A stretch of 64,000 bases of DNA from an uncultured Prevotella sp. (GTDB lineage Bacteria > Bacteroidota > Bacteroidia > Bacteroidales > Bacteroidaceae), in assembly GCA_900322175.1 (NCBI GenBank), contig ONYZ01000002.1:1-64000 (forward strand), in the 5' to 3' direction. Below are positions 16,611 to 25,439 of this stretch, piece by piece (the first letter of the stretch is position 1; the number at the start of each line of letters is the position of its first letter). The notes under the pieces are model-generated. The model did not search any database, was not told where the DNA came from, and saw only the letters and a program-made list of their open reading frames with translations. The translations under genes were made by a program, and so were the position numbers.

Positions 16611-17925
16611 ATCTTTCTTTTGTTATTTGTTCCAATGATTTTCCACGCGTGTTAGGCATTCCAACCAATCCAACAATAAGCGATGCCAGCAGCAGGGCTA
16701 CCATACAGTAGGCTGCCAAAGTAAAGCCCTCGCCATTGTCGCCATAGATAAAGGTGAACACCAGTCCCCATACAGCCGACAGGCCACGAACCACAAAGAA
16801 CATAAAGCCCTGGGCACCAGCACGGAACTTGGCAGGGAACAACTCTGAGCCCCACAAGGCGTAGAAAACCTGTACCGAGCTACCGTTGTTAACACCCCAC
16901 AGGATAGTGAACACCCAGATACCAGCGATAGTTGATACGCCACCACCGATAATCAATATCCACGCAGTGAGTGCTGCTGCCAAGCCGAACACATAGAAGA
17001 AGCGATGTGCCACCTTATCTACAAAGAACGAAATGATAAACGTGGTAACCACCACAAACACCCAACTGATGCAGCTCAGCATGTTAGCAGCCTCGTTGCT
17101 CAGTCCGCCAGCGGTCTCATAGATATGTGGCATGAAGAAGCCCATCACACTGGCTACCAAGTTCCAAGTAAGATAGATGGCAGCTAAGAATGCAACCGTC
17201 TTCACTGCGATCTTATTGGTGAACAGCAGTTTGATGTTATCCACAATACTACTCTTATCCTTAGCCTTGTTGGCTGTGAATTCCGCACTCTCCTCCAATT
17301 GACGCTGCAGGTTCCAGGCGATGAAGGCCACTACAAACAGGGTTGCGAACACCACACGCGATGAAAACACCTCAATAGCTGCCTGAGCCGCATCGGCACC
17401 AATGATACTATAGGCAAGTGCCTCAACGGGACCATACAGATAACCACCAGGTGCAAACAGCATGCCGAACAGCAATATAAACATCGGCCCCACACCCCAC
17501 GACATCTGGGAGATACAAATATTACGACCACGGTTGTTCACTTCCGAACTCTCAGAGATATAGGTCCATGAAGCAGGCACACCGATACCAACCGAAATAC
17601 CTGTTATCAAGAATCCTGCCAGCAGCATGGGAAAGTTAATCGATAGCATGATGATAAGCACGCCCGTCATATACACCAGCAAATTGTAGGTGAAGATGAA
17701 CTTACGACCGAACTTATCAGCTAAGAAACCTCCGATGATAGCACCGATAGCAGCACCTAGCGCATTAGCACTAAGTGCATTGAGCCAACCTAAGTGCATC
17801 TCACTTAACCCTAAGTAGTTCTGCCACAACGTAACGCCACTGGCACCAGCTACAATAGCGCCCGCATCGAGATAGTTATTAAGAGACACGGCCAGCGTGC
17901 TCTTCAAACTTCCACTTTTAGCCAT
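16594..17925 (-). CDS. MFS sugar permease, probable L-rhamnose importer
   Basis: 443 residues from the ATG at 17925; a TTG three codons upstream is less likely. About twelve hydrophobic segments are visible. The MFS signature after TM2 reads GGFLADKFGRKF, and the ISESSEVNNRGRN segment resembles the sugar-porter PESPR region. The sequence looks like the sugar-porter branch rather than the enterobacterial RhaT fold. Its place between the isomerase and rhaD genes, with a 17-bp overlap into rhaD, argues that it imports L-rhamnose across the inner membrane. The substrate is inferred from context only. Confidence 0.8.
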   Translation of the reverse strand: MAKSGSLKSTLAVSLNNYLDAGAIVAGASGVTLWQNYLGLSEMHLGWLNALSANALGAAIGAIIGGFLADKFGRKFIFTYNLLVYMTGVLIIMLSINFPMLLAGFLITGISVGIGVPASWTYISESSEVNNRGRNICISQMSWGVGPMFILLFGMLFAPGGYLYGPVEALAYSIIGADAAQAAIEVFSSRVVFATLFVVAFIAWNLQRQLEESAEFTANKAKDKSSIVDNIKLLFTNKIAVKTVAFLAAIYLTWNLVASVMGFFMPHIYETAGGLSNEAANMLSCISWVFVVVTTFIISFFVDKVAHRFFYVFGLAAALTAWILIIGGGVSTIAGIWVFTILWGVNNGSSVQVFYALWGSELFPAKFRAGAQGFMFFVVRGLSAVWGLVFTFIYGDNGEGFTLAAYCMVALLLASLIVGLVGMPNTRGKSLEQITKERYGETV

Positions 17926-17941
17926 AACTGTCAATTATCAA

Positions 17942-19372
17942 TTATCGACACACTACGTCACACTCAATATTGAAAATCTTGGCCACCTTCAGGATGGTGT
18001 CGATGTGATGACCAACGGCAGCAGCCATGTGATGCGTTGGACCGGCCTCGCTCCACTTGTTGACGAACTCGCGACAGCTCAGCGAGAACTTGGTACGCAT
18101 GTTGGTATCGCCAAAGGTAAAGATAGGACCATCCTCATTAACGCCCTCAGCTACAACGAACTTAAAGACACCGTTCTTGTCCTGTGTGATAGCCAAATAG
18201 GTTACTGGTCCCGTAGGAGGATAGAACTGGGTGAGATATCCACCACCAGCCTTGCCATGGAATACAGGCACAATCTTCATGGTAGGCTTCTTGGCCTGAG
18301 AGATGTCGAAGTCGCCAGAGCCAGAGTGACCGATGATGCAGATATCCTTCGGGAAATCGATAGAATACATCTCGGCCAGTGTACCAGTGCCAGAGATAGT
18401 CTTCAGAATCGACATCGCCATAGCTACCTTCATGTCGCCCTCAACGGCACAAGCGGTATGCTGTTTGATAAGCATCGAGAAAGCAGGAATCAGCATTGAG
18501 TCGAGTTTGCCAGCTATACCCTGTGCGAAGCCGTCGTAATGTGAGGCAATCATGCCTAACTTTTCGTCCTTCACCCACTGCTCGAAGGCTACTACATACT
18601 TAGCCATATCCCAAACCTTTTCGATGGTACCACCACCCTCGATATCGAAGGTTGCCAGAATATCCTCTGCCTTGGCGCGGATGGCAGCCTCGTCAGTAAT
18701 ATTGTCGGCAATAGCCCACATCTTCTCCCAATCGAACTGCTTGGTATAAACAAACATACGGTGATAGAGGTTGGTCTCGTCGATATATAAATCCATCATA
18801 CCTGGATAAGGACGACCAATCTGGGCGATGTTCGTATCACGGAAACGACGACGCACCTGAGCGGCACGACACCAGTCCTCGATTTCTGCCTGACAAGCAG
18901 GGTCGCCACCTTCTACCACACCAGTAATCACTGCCGAACGCTTACCGGCACGATTCAGGTCGGCCACCATCTCACCGATAGCACCACAAGCATAAAGCTC
19001 ACCCAACCATGTGGGGATATCAGTCTTGGCATAGTCGGGAGCCAACTTCTTCTGCAGGTTCACGATGACAACAGGAACGTCGAGGTCGCGAACGGCAGGC
19101 AACATATTATAAGAGGTGCAATAGGTGAGCATCTGCAGGATAACCAGATCAACGTCTGCAGCGCGGAACTTATCGCCAGCAGCCATCGACTGCTCCTTGG
19201 TGGTTACCACACCTCCATCGATAATCTCGATGGTATCGGGCAATGTCTTTTTGAATGCCTCATACTGAGCCTCGAACTCAGGAACGAGCTGAGGGAACTG
19301 TGGCAGGTAAGCCTGAAGGGCTATACTGAATACACCTACCTTTGCTTTTGTTTCAACTAATGGTTTTGCCAT
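17942..19372 (-). CDS. L-fucose/L-arabinose isomerase family protein, probable rhamnose isomerase
   Basis: 476 residues, cytoplasmic. The N-terminal Rossmann-like half (KVGVFSIALQAYLPQFPQL, VDLVILQMLTYCTSYNMLPA) and the C-terminal metal-site half (TACAVEGDMKVAMAM, HGKAGGGYLTQFYPPTGPV, and the HHMAAAVGHH segment near the end) are typical of the FucI/AraA superfamily, not of RhaA, which is a TIM barrel. It sits between rhaB and the permease, where rhaA would be expected, so it probably converts L-rhamnose to L-rhamnulose. The alternative is an isomerase for another deoxy-sugar or pentose released from pectin. The gap to rhaB is 15 bp. Confidence 0.8.
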   Translation of the reverse strand: MAKPLVETKAKVGVFSIALQAYLPQFPQLVPEFEAQYEAFKKTLPDTIEIIDGGVVTTKEQSMAAGDKFRAADVDLVILQMLTYCTSYNMLPAVRDLDVPVVIVNLQKKLAPDYAKTDIPTWLGELYACGAIGEMVADLNRAGKRSAVITGVVEGGDPACQAEIEDWCRAAQVRRRFRDTNIAQIGRPYPGMMDLYIDETNLYHRMFVYTKQFDWEKMWAIADNITDEAAIRAKAEDILATFDIEGGGTIEKVWDMAKYVVAFEQWVKDEKLGMIASHYDGFAQGIAGKLDSMLIPAFSMLIKQHTACAVEGDMKVAMAMSILKTISGTGTLAEMYSIDFPKDICIIGHSGSGDFDISQAKKPTMKIVPVFHGKAGGGYLTQFYPPTGPVTYLAITQDKNGVFKFVVAEGVNEDGPIFTFGDTNMRTKFSLSCREFVNKWSEAGPTHHMAAAVGHHIDTILKVAKIFNIECDVVCR

Positions 19373-19387
19373 AATTCTGTTTGTTTT

Positions 19388-20872
19388 TTATTTATTATTC
19401 GTTATTCTCAAATATTTCTCATAAGCCTCATCCCAAGCGGCCTTATCAGTAGGTTCGTATTTCACCAGGTCGAGACTATTAGCGATGATGCGGCGCATTT
19501 CCCAAATATCCTTGACAAGCCCTGCAGCCTGTGCCTGCAACATTATATTACCGATAGCAGTACCTTCTTGCGGTCCTGACAGTACGGTAGCACCTGTAGC
19601 ATTAGCGGTAAACTGGTTCAGATATTTATTCAAACTGCCACCACCAATCACGTGCAGTACTTCAAGCTTGAACGGAGCAAATTCCTGTAGCCACTGGAAC
19701 ACCTGCTTATAGCGCAAGGCCAACGAGTCAAAAATACAACGGCATATTTCAGCCGGTGTCTCTGGTACAGGCTGGTTGGTATCACGACAGTACTGCTGGA
19801 TAGCACCAATCATTGACGAGGGAGCTGCAAACAACTGGTCGTCAGGATTGATAATAGAGCGGAAAGCCTCTACTTGCATAGCCGAACCTTGTAACTCAGG
19901 ATGACTTAGCTTACGCACCTCCTCGGGCCATTCCAAACGGCAACGCTCATACAGCCACATGCCACAAATATTCTTCAAGAAACGGGTTGTTCCTTCTATA
20001 CCACCCTCATTAGTAAAATTGCGCTCGAATGAGAGATCATTGATGATGGCATCCTTGGTTTCGATTCCCATCAGACTCCAAGTTCCACTCGACAAATAGG
20101 CAAATTGTTCATTCTTTGCAGGAACAGCGGCTACAGCCGAACCTGTATCATGACCTGCTACAGCAATAACAGGCACAGCGCCTAGTCCCGTCAACTGCTG
20201 TACCTCTTCGGTCAGCACACCAATCTGGGTGCCTGGCATTACCATCTTACCAAATTTTGAACGGTCGAGTCCTACCGATGCCAACAAGCGGTCGTCAAGT
20301 TGCTTAGTACGTGGATCAAGCAACTGCGAAGTAGAGGCAATGGTATATTCGCATACCTCTTCACCTGTCAACATCCACGAGAGTGCATCAGGTACAAACA
20401 GTATCTTCTTGGCATGAATAAAAGCGCTATTATTTTCCTTCCTCATGGCATAGAGTTGGAAGATGGAGTTGAAGTTCAGGAACTGAATACCTGTTACATC
20501 ATACACATCCTTCTTTGAAACGACATTATTCAGATAATCATCCATCGCCTCAAATGTGATAGGATCACGGTAAGCACGGGGATTACGCAGGATGGCATTA
20601 TCCTCACCAATAAAAACAAAGTCTACCCCCCATGTGTCAATACCGATACTGGTAATCTCAAGTCCACGGCGGGCCACTTCTTTGAGACCTTTGATGATTT
20701 CGAAATAGAGCGCATAGATATCCCAATAGTAGTGACCACCCTGAATAATGAGGTTATTGGGGAAACGGGTCACCTCTTCCAATTCGAATCGATCGTTGTC
20801 AATCTTTCCTATAATAGTTCTGCCGCTGGTAGCTCCTAAGTCTACCGAAAAATAATACTTTTGTTTACTCAT
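19388..20872 (-). CDS. rhaB: L-rhamnulokinase
   Basis: RhaB phosphorylates L-rhamnulose at O1 with ATP. This FGGY-family kinase of 494 residues has the N-terminal phosphate motif FSVDLGATSGRTIIG, the sugar-site IGIDTWGVDFVFIG, VAVAGHDTGSAV-type text (IAVAGHDTGSAVAAVP), the SSGTWSLMGIE segment, and the adenosine-site VIGGGSLNKYLNQFTAN followed by GPQEGTAIGN. These are the usual rhamnulokinase landmarks. Its ATG overlaps the stop of the upstream GH28 gene by 8 bp, so the polysaccharide-cutting and catabolic genes are on one transcript. Confidence 0.93.
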   Translation of the reverse strand: MSKQKYYFSVDLGATSGRTIIGKIDNDRFELEEVTRFPNNLIIQGGHYYWDIYALYFEIIKGLKEVARRGLEITSIGIDTWGVDFVFIGEDNAILRNPRAYRDPITFEAMDDYLNNVVSKKDVYDVTGIQFLNFNSIFQLYAMRKENNSAFIHAKKILFVPDALSWMLTGEEVCEYTIASTSQLLDPRTKQLDDRLLASVGLDRSKFGKMVMPGTQIGVLTEEVQQLTGLGAVPVIAVAGHDTGSAVAAVPAKNEQFAYLSSGTWSLMGIETKDAIINDLSFERNFTNEGGIEGTTRFLKNICGMWLYERCRLEWPEEVRKLSHPELQGSAMQVEAFRSIINPDDQLFAAPSSMIGAIQQYCRDTNQPVPETPAEICRCIFDSLALRYKQVFQWLQEFAPFKLEVLHVIGGGSLNKYLNQFTANATGATVLSGPQEGTAIGNIMLQAQAAGLVKDIWEMRRIIANSLDLVKYEPTDKAAWDEAYEKYLRITNNK

Positions 20873-22184
20873 ATACGATGTTTTGTAGATTTTCGTTTGT
20901 TACTGGGTTCTTGGCAAATGCTAATGGCTTGCCATCAAGGGTAAAGACCACCAACTCGTATTTATCGGATGTCTTCACGTCGAATGTAGTCTCAGCCTCC
21001 ACCTGTATATTACGCAGGATAATGTTGTTACAACGGCTCAGCGGCATGTCATCACGCTGTTCGGGCTTGAAGAACTGAGTCCACGGATGGATAAACAAGA
21101 AGCGCTTGCTGCGACCCGTAATATTCTCAACCAATACATACTCATAATGTTGTGGGGTATCAGGTCGCATCTTCAGCCAGAGTACACGGTCGGCACGCTC
21201 TGTATAACAGTTACGCAGAATAATATTGCGATCGTGCAATGATTCCGATCCTAAAGTCAGACAACCATGTACTTTACCGTATCTGCAGTTCTGAATCAAT
21301 ATACGCTCACAGTCACCGTTGGTTTCGTCCTTATCTGCCCAAGTTCCTTTACCACCTTTCAGCACCACGGCATCATCGTTCACATGCATATAGCAGCCGT
21401 TGATAAGCACATCGGTACAGGCGTCGATATCGATAGCGTCGCTCGATGGTGCGCCACGTGTAGGGTCTGGCTCCCAAATTTTTTCAGTGGGAGCATAGAT
21501 GTAACAATCCAGATAGCGAACGTGGTTACTCTTATATACGTGGTTAGTCCAGAATGGCGAGTTCATCAGATGCACATCCTGAATCGTGACGTTCTTCGAG
21601 TTCGACACATAGGTGAGTCGTGGACGCTGGGCATCCTTATTAGTACACTGAGGATTCCATTTCCTGCGAATCCAGAATTCCTGCCAGTAGTTCAGTCCGT
21701 TGCCATCGATGGTACCCTTGCCACTGATGGTGAAGCCATCCAGTCCGTCGGCATTCACCAAAGCACAGAAGTAAGTACATGTCTCGCCCTCTATACGGGT
21801 AGTCATATAGGGGAAATCGATAATGCGATCCGAACCTTTCAATCGTCCCATCACATGCAGGTGCGTGCCTTGCTTAAAGAATAAGGCGCCAGTAAGGAAA
21901 GTGCCCTCGGGGATAACCACCACGCCACCACCCTCTTGGGCGGCACGGTCGATGACAGCCTGGATGGCCTTGGTCTGTACGATAGCCGAATCACGGCGCA
22001 CACCATAGTCGGTAATCACGTACTGACGCCCCAACTTGGCCACATCTACTTTAGTAGTATCCTTAAACCATCCATCCATCACGGTCTGGTCGGGCCAAAC
22101 CTCAACAGCGGGTTTCTTCTTGGGTTTTGCAACTCCCGTAGCAACCAGCGCTACGGTCAGCAAAAAGAGCACTATTCTTCTCAT
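20865..22184 (-). CDS. GH28 polygalacturonase-type glycosidase
   Basis: 439 residues with a signal peptide (MRRIVLFLLTVALVATGVA). A right-handed beta-helix GH28 fold is indicated by SGKGTIDGNGLNYWQE, APSSDAIDIDACTDV, MHVNDDAVVLKGGKG, KVHGCLTLGSE and RVLWLKMRP. The usual NTD/DD/GHG/RIK sites are all recognisable but altered (DAIDID, NDDAV, VHGCL, LKM), which suggests exo-action or a rhamnogalacturonan substrate instead of homogalacturonan endo-cleavage. It is translationally coupled to rhaB. It follows the GH2 gene after a 122-bp gap holding a -7-like box. Confidence 0.88.
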   Translation of the reverse strand: MRRIVLFLLTVALVATGVAKPKKKPAVEVWPDQTVMDGWFKDTTKVDVAKLGRQYVITDYGVRRDSAIVQTKAIQAVIDRAAQEGGGVVVIPEGTFLTGALFFKQGTHLHVMGRLKGSDRIIDFPYMTTRIEGETCTYFCALVNADGLDGFTISGKGTIDGNGLNYWQEFWIRRKWNPQCTNKDAQRPRLTYVSNSKNVTIQDVHLMNSPFWTNHVYKSNHVRYLDCYIYAPTEKIWEPDPTRGAPSSDAIDIDACTDVLINGCYMHVNDDAVVLKGGKGTWADKDETNGDCERILIQNCRYGKVHGCLTLGSESLHDRNIILRNCYTERADRVLWLKMRPDTPQHYEYVLVENITGRSKRFLFIHPWTQFFKPEQRDDMPLSRCNNIILRNIQVEAETTFDVKTSDKYELVVFTLDGKPLAFAKNPVTNENLQNIVYE

Positions 22185-22211
22185 TTTTCAGTTATTTGTT
22201 TTAATCGCCTA

Positions 22212-22219
22212 CAAAATTA
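22212..22219 (-). promoter_or_regulatory. Possible internal promoter before the GH28 gene
   Basis: On the minus strand TAATTTTG fits the -7 consensus, 28 bp before the GH28 ATG at 22184. No good -33 element is seen. The 122-bp gap is the largest within this operon, so a secondary start for GH28-rhaB-isomerase-permease-rhaD is possible. Confidence 0.35.
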
Positions 22220-22306
22220 CTTATTATTTCCGAAATAGCAGCGATACAAATTGTACTAATTGCTTTCTTATCGTACGGATTTAGTGATTTTTGGCGTACT
22301 GTTCGC

Positions 22307-25090
22307 TTAATTTAACTTAGGTTTCAGCTCGTCAGGACTCTCCTTGGTGAACATATCCACCCTTGGAGCCTCACATTCGAACAAATGCTGTATCACCTTA
22401 GGCTTAATACTGATGACGGGGTTAAAATCTGCCGACGACATATAGCGCATGATACTATAACGCAACTGTCGAGCCACAGGGCGACGGTCTAAATCGCGCT
22501 TAATATCCATCGTGGTCATCAGTAGCCGACCATTCAGCACTTTGGTTTCCAACAACATACCAAGTTTTCTACTTACATGCCAAGTATCTATGGGCTGTAC
22601 AATAGGCTGAAAATCGCTTGGAAACTCGGCCAAGTTCATCACCTGAGTACGATTTGTCAGTTCCCACCAGTTGATGTTCTGCCAATCGTCCGTTGGGAAA
22701 TAGCGGAATACAGGATGAGTGTTCTGGATATATGCCCCAGTGGTATGCGGTGGACGCATCTTAAACCACGACGTATTCCAGAACACAGGCAGGAAAGTAT
22801 GCTTTACATCGTTGCCGTAACGTATCTTGCCAGCAGCCGTCAGTAGTACATCGCCACCAGCCTCCAGCACCTTCAGCGCCTTCGCATCCAAGGTATCCGT
22901 CTCATACACCTTAGTAGCGATTTCCGTATACTGCTGGGGATAAACCCAGAAATCCCACTGGTTGGTATATTCAGTGCCATCACCGTCAACAACATTGACT
23001 GCCAGCGTCAGCTTGGTTGGACAGGTGAATCCGGACAAGTCGTATTTAATAACGCCCAACTCGATATTTTTGCCTTCAGGCAATGCCTTAGCGCATAGTT
23101 CTGCCATATCAGCTATACTACCACCAAAAATCTCATAGGTACAAGATGCTTGTTGCAGTGTCCTACCTGAGGCATTATAGAGTTCAACAGGTACCTGTAG
23201 TGTCTCGTCGTTAGTATATACAAACTTGGGAAACTTAGCCAATGGTACTACTGGCGAACAGAACTGCGTCCACTCTTCCTGATTACAATAGCTCTTTTCG
23301 TTCCAATGTACATTCAGCACACCTACCAAGGCTGTTCCCTGTCCTGAATAGTCGTTCAAGCCCAATAGTTGGAAACCAGCATAATCTTTGGTACGCAGGT
23401 TGCGCTCTATCTCGTATTTGTAGCAGAGAGTCTGCAACTTTCCACTGGCCTGAAGGAAATTCTCGGCCTGTGATGCCATACCATTGTCAGTCAGCAAATC
23501 GCGGAATATCTCAAAGTTTCTGGCTTTGTAAGCACCTGTATATTGTGGTATCTCCTTGAAATCTGGAAAAGCACACCACTGCCCTTGCTCGTGGGCTATG
23601 ATGGGCGAATGGTTAGGCTCCTTACCTTTGTAATTTCGCGGATAGAGCAGTTGCTGATAGTAATCATCATCGCTGTGGGGCATATGCTTATCCCAATCCA
23701 AGCCACGGGCACCAGCTTTTACATGATACTCCGATCCATCATCCCAAGCCCAACCGCCACCAACCGAAGCACCACAATAGAGTTTTGTAGGATCGTATGC
23801 CTTCATGGCCTTTACCCAGTCGTTACAATAGGCCACCCAGTCACCTGCAGGCTCATTACCAGCCGCCATCATACAGAACGAAGGATGATTACCATAAGTG
23901 TCAAGCATCCGTCTACCCTCATCTAGCAGGTACTGATCAATAGCCATTCCACGACGCAGTTTTACTCCATGATTAGGCCACGAAGGCCCTTCTGGCTGGA
24001 GATAGAGACCTAGACGGTCTGCCACAGCAAAGGCAGCTTCTGGCGGGCAATAAGAGTGGAATCGGATATGATTAATTCCCCATGCCTTACACTGACCAAG
24101 CACCCGTTCCCATGAAACCTCATCGGTAGGTGGATAGCCAGTCTCTGGGAAACAACAGTTACCCACCGTACCACGCATAAATACAGGCCTGCCATTCATC
24201 ATAAGCTGAGAACCGTCTGCAGTTAACTGTCGCATTCCGAATACACATCGTAACGTATCTTTCTTACATACAGCAACAAGCGTGTAAAGGTTCGGACTAA
24301 ACTCATCCCATAGTTTGGAATCTTTCATCGATATGACAAAGTTGGTATCTGTCGTTACCAATGGTTTACGACCCTCCACCCAGACTTTAACCTTTTCAGA
24401 TCCGATCTTCTTCAACTGTACCCGTATGTTCATCTTGTCGACATCAGGATAAACACGCATACTTTGTATATAGTTTCGAGGGCGAGCCTGCAGTTCTATA
24501 CGACCTACTATTCCATTCCAATTGCCTTGTGTCTGATCTGTTACACTATGAGAATCCTGACCCACACATACATTTTCGATACCATTATAAACCTGAATGC
24601 AGAGTTTGTTTTCTGCTCCATATATTATATAAGGTGTAATATCGTACTCATGGGGCACAGAAAGCGACATTTGGTGTCCTGCTCTCTGTCCGTTTACCAT
24701 GACAGTAGTCTCGATATGCGGACGCTCCAAATACAGCTTTACAGTTTGGTTCTTCCATGCTTTTGGTACTATCACCGTACGCTCATACCAAGCATTGCCT
24801 GTATAGTGGCGATCAGGAGTAAGGAAGAAGGGGAACTTCATCTCACCAGCCTTACGATAACGCTCCATGTAGGGGTTAAAATAGTACGACGAATCATAGA
24901 GCGAACCCGTCCACTTGGTATGAACGGACGCGACATCACCCTTACCGTTAGTAAGCATTGAACCAGGCAAAGAAACTACTCCACTCTCGCGCTCACTACG
25001 AAACTGCCACTTACCACTCAGGTCAATGCGCTGCTGAGCCAATATAGGCAGAGCGAACAGCAAAAGACAACAAACAAACTTCAGCTTCAT
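22307..25090 (-). CDS. GH2 family glycosidase (beta-galactosidase/glucuronidase type)
   Basis: 927 residues from the ATG at 25090, one base after the rhaM stop; the TTG at 25099 lies inside rhaM and is not used. A signal peptide (MKLKFVCCLLLFALPILAQ) precedes the GH2 sugar-binding, immunoglobulin and TIM-barrel domains. The acid/base Glu lies in MMAAGNEPAGDW (near residue 411), and the probable nucleophile lies in PIIAHEQGQWCAFP (near 497). Close relatives in Bacteroidota pectin loci remove beta-linked galactose or glucuronic acid side chains; the exact sugar cannot be read from the sequence. Confidence 0.85.
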   Translation of the reverse strand: MKLKFVCCLLLFALPILAQQRIDLSGKWQFRSERESGVVSLPGSMLTNGKGDVASVHTKWTGSLYDSSYYFNPYMERYRKAGEMKFPFFLTPDRHYTGNAWYERTVIVPKAWKNQTVKLYLERPHIETTVMVNGQRAGHQMSLSVPHEYDITPYIIYGAENKLCIQVYNGIENVCVGQDSHSVTDQTQGNWNGIVGRIELQARPRNYIQSMRVYPDVDKMNIRVQLKKIGSEKVKVWVEGRKPLVTTDTNFVISMKDSKLWDEFSPNLYTLVAVCKKDTLRCVFGMRQLTADGSQLMMNGRPVFMRGTVGNCCFPETGYPPTDEVSWERVLGQCKAWGINHIRFHSYCPPEAAFAVADRLGLYLQPEGPSWPNHGVKLRRGMAIDQYLLDEGRRMLDTYGNHPSFCMMAAGNEPAGDWVAYCNDWVKAMKAYDPTKLYCGASVGGGWAWDDGSEYHVKAGARGLDWDKHMPHSDDDYYQQLLYPRNYKGKEPNHSPIIAHEQGQWCAFPDFKEIPQYTGAYKARNFEIFRDLLTDNGMASQAENFLQASGKLQTLCYKYEIERNLRTKDYAGFQLLGLNDYSGQGTALVGVLNVHWNEKSYCNQEEWTQFCSPVVPLAKFPKFVYTNDETLQVPVELYNASGRTLQQASCTYEIFGGSIADMAELCAKALPEGKNIELGVIKYDLSGFTCPTKLTLAVNVVDGDGTEYTNQWDFWVYPQQYTEIATKVYETDTLDAKALKVLEAGGDVLLTAAGKIRYGNDVKHTFLPVFWNTSWFKMRPPHTTGAYIQNTHPVFRYFPTDDWQNINWWELTNRTQVMNLAEFPSDFQPIVQPIDTWHVSRKLGMLLETKVLNGRLLMTTMDIKRDLDRRPVARQLRYSIMRYMSSADFNPVISIKPKVIQHLFECEAPRVDMFTKESPDELKPKLN

Positions 25091-25091
25091 A

Positions 25092-25409
25092 TTAGTCAAG
25101 GTGAAAAACCTCCTGCAAGGGTTTGGTTACAGGCGAATTGTCTGGATTTACTTCCATGATATCAGCCATCATATCCCACCATTTTTGGGTAATAGGATCA
25201 ACATTCTCAGTATCCTGAGAGTTACCATCCCCAGAACACTCCTGATAGCCGAACAGTATATTGGTTTCCTTGTCCCAATAGATGCTATAATTATTCACTC
25301 CGCCATCCTTAATCATCTTAACCAATTCAGGCCAGATAGCTGCATGACGCTTTTCATACTCCTTTTCGCAACCCGGTTTGAGTTGCATCTTAAATGCAAA
25401 TCGTTTCAT
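25092..25409 (-). CDS. rhaM: L-rhamnose mutarotase
   Basis: RhaM interconverts the alpha and beta anomers of L-rhamnose so that the isomerase receives its preferred form. The 105-residue length equals that of E. coli RhaM. The catalytic His is H22 in KRHAAIWPEL, followed by YSIYWDKETNILFGYQE and the C-terminal PDNSPVTKPLQEVFHLD. It lies between the GH43-CE12 gene (30-bp gap) and the GH2 gene (1-bp gap). This small gene is strong evidence that the operon handles L-rhamnose. Confidence 0.95.
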   Translation of the reverse strand: MKRFAFKMQLKPGCEKEYEKRHAAIWPELVKMIKDGGVNNYSIYWDKETNILFGYQECSGDGNSQDTENVDPITQKWWDMMADIMEVNPDNSPVTKPLQEVFHLD

Positions 25410-25439
25410 AACTATGTTCTTTAAATAATTGTTTTACTT

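Noticed and set aside
15777-20872. Reading the catabolic operon as L-fucose utilisation because of the FucI-like isomerase
   Set aside because: The aldolase has RhaD length and motifs and a clear RhaM mutarotase gene is present, so rhamnose fits better.
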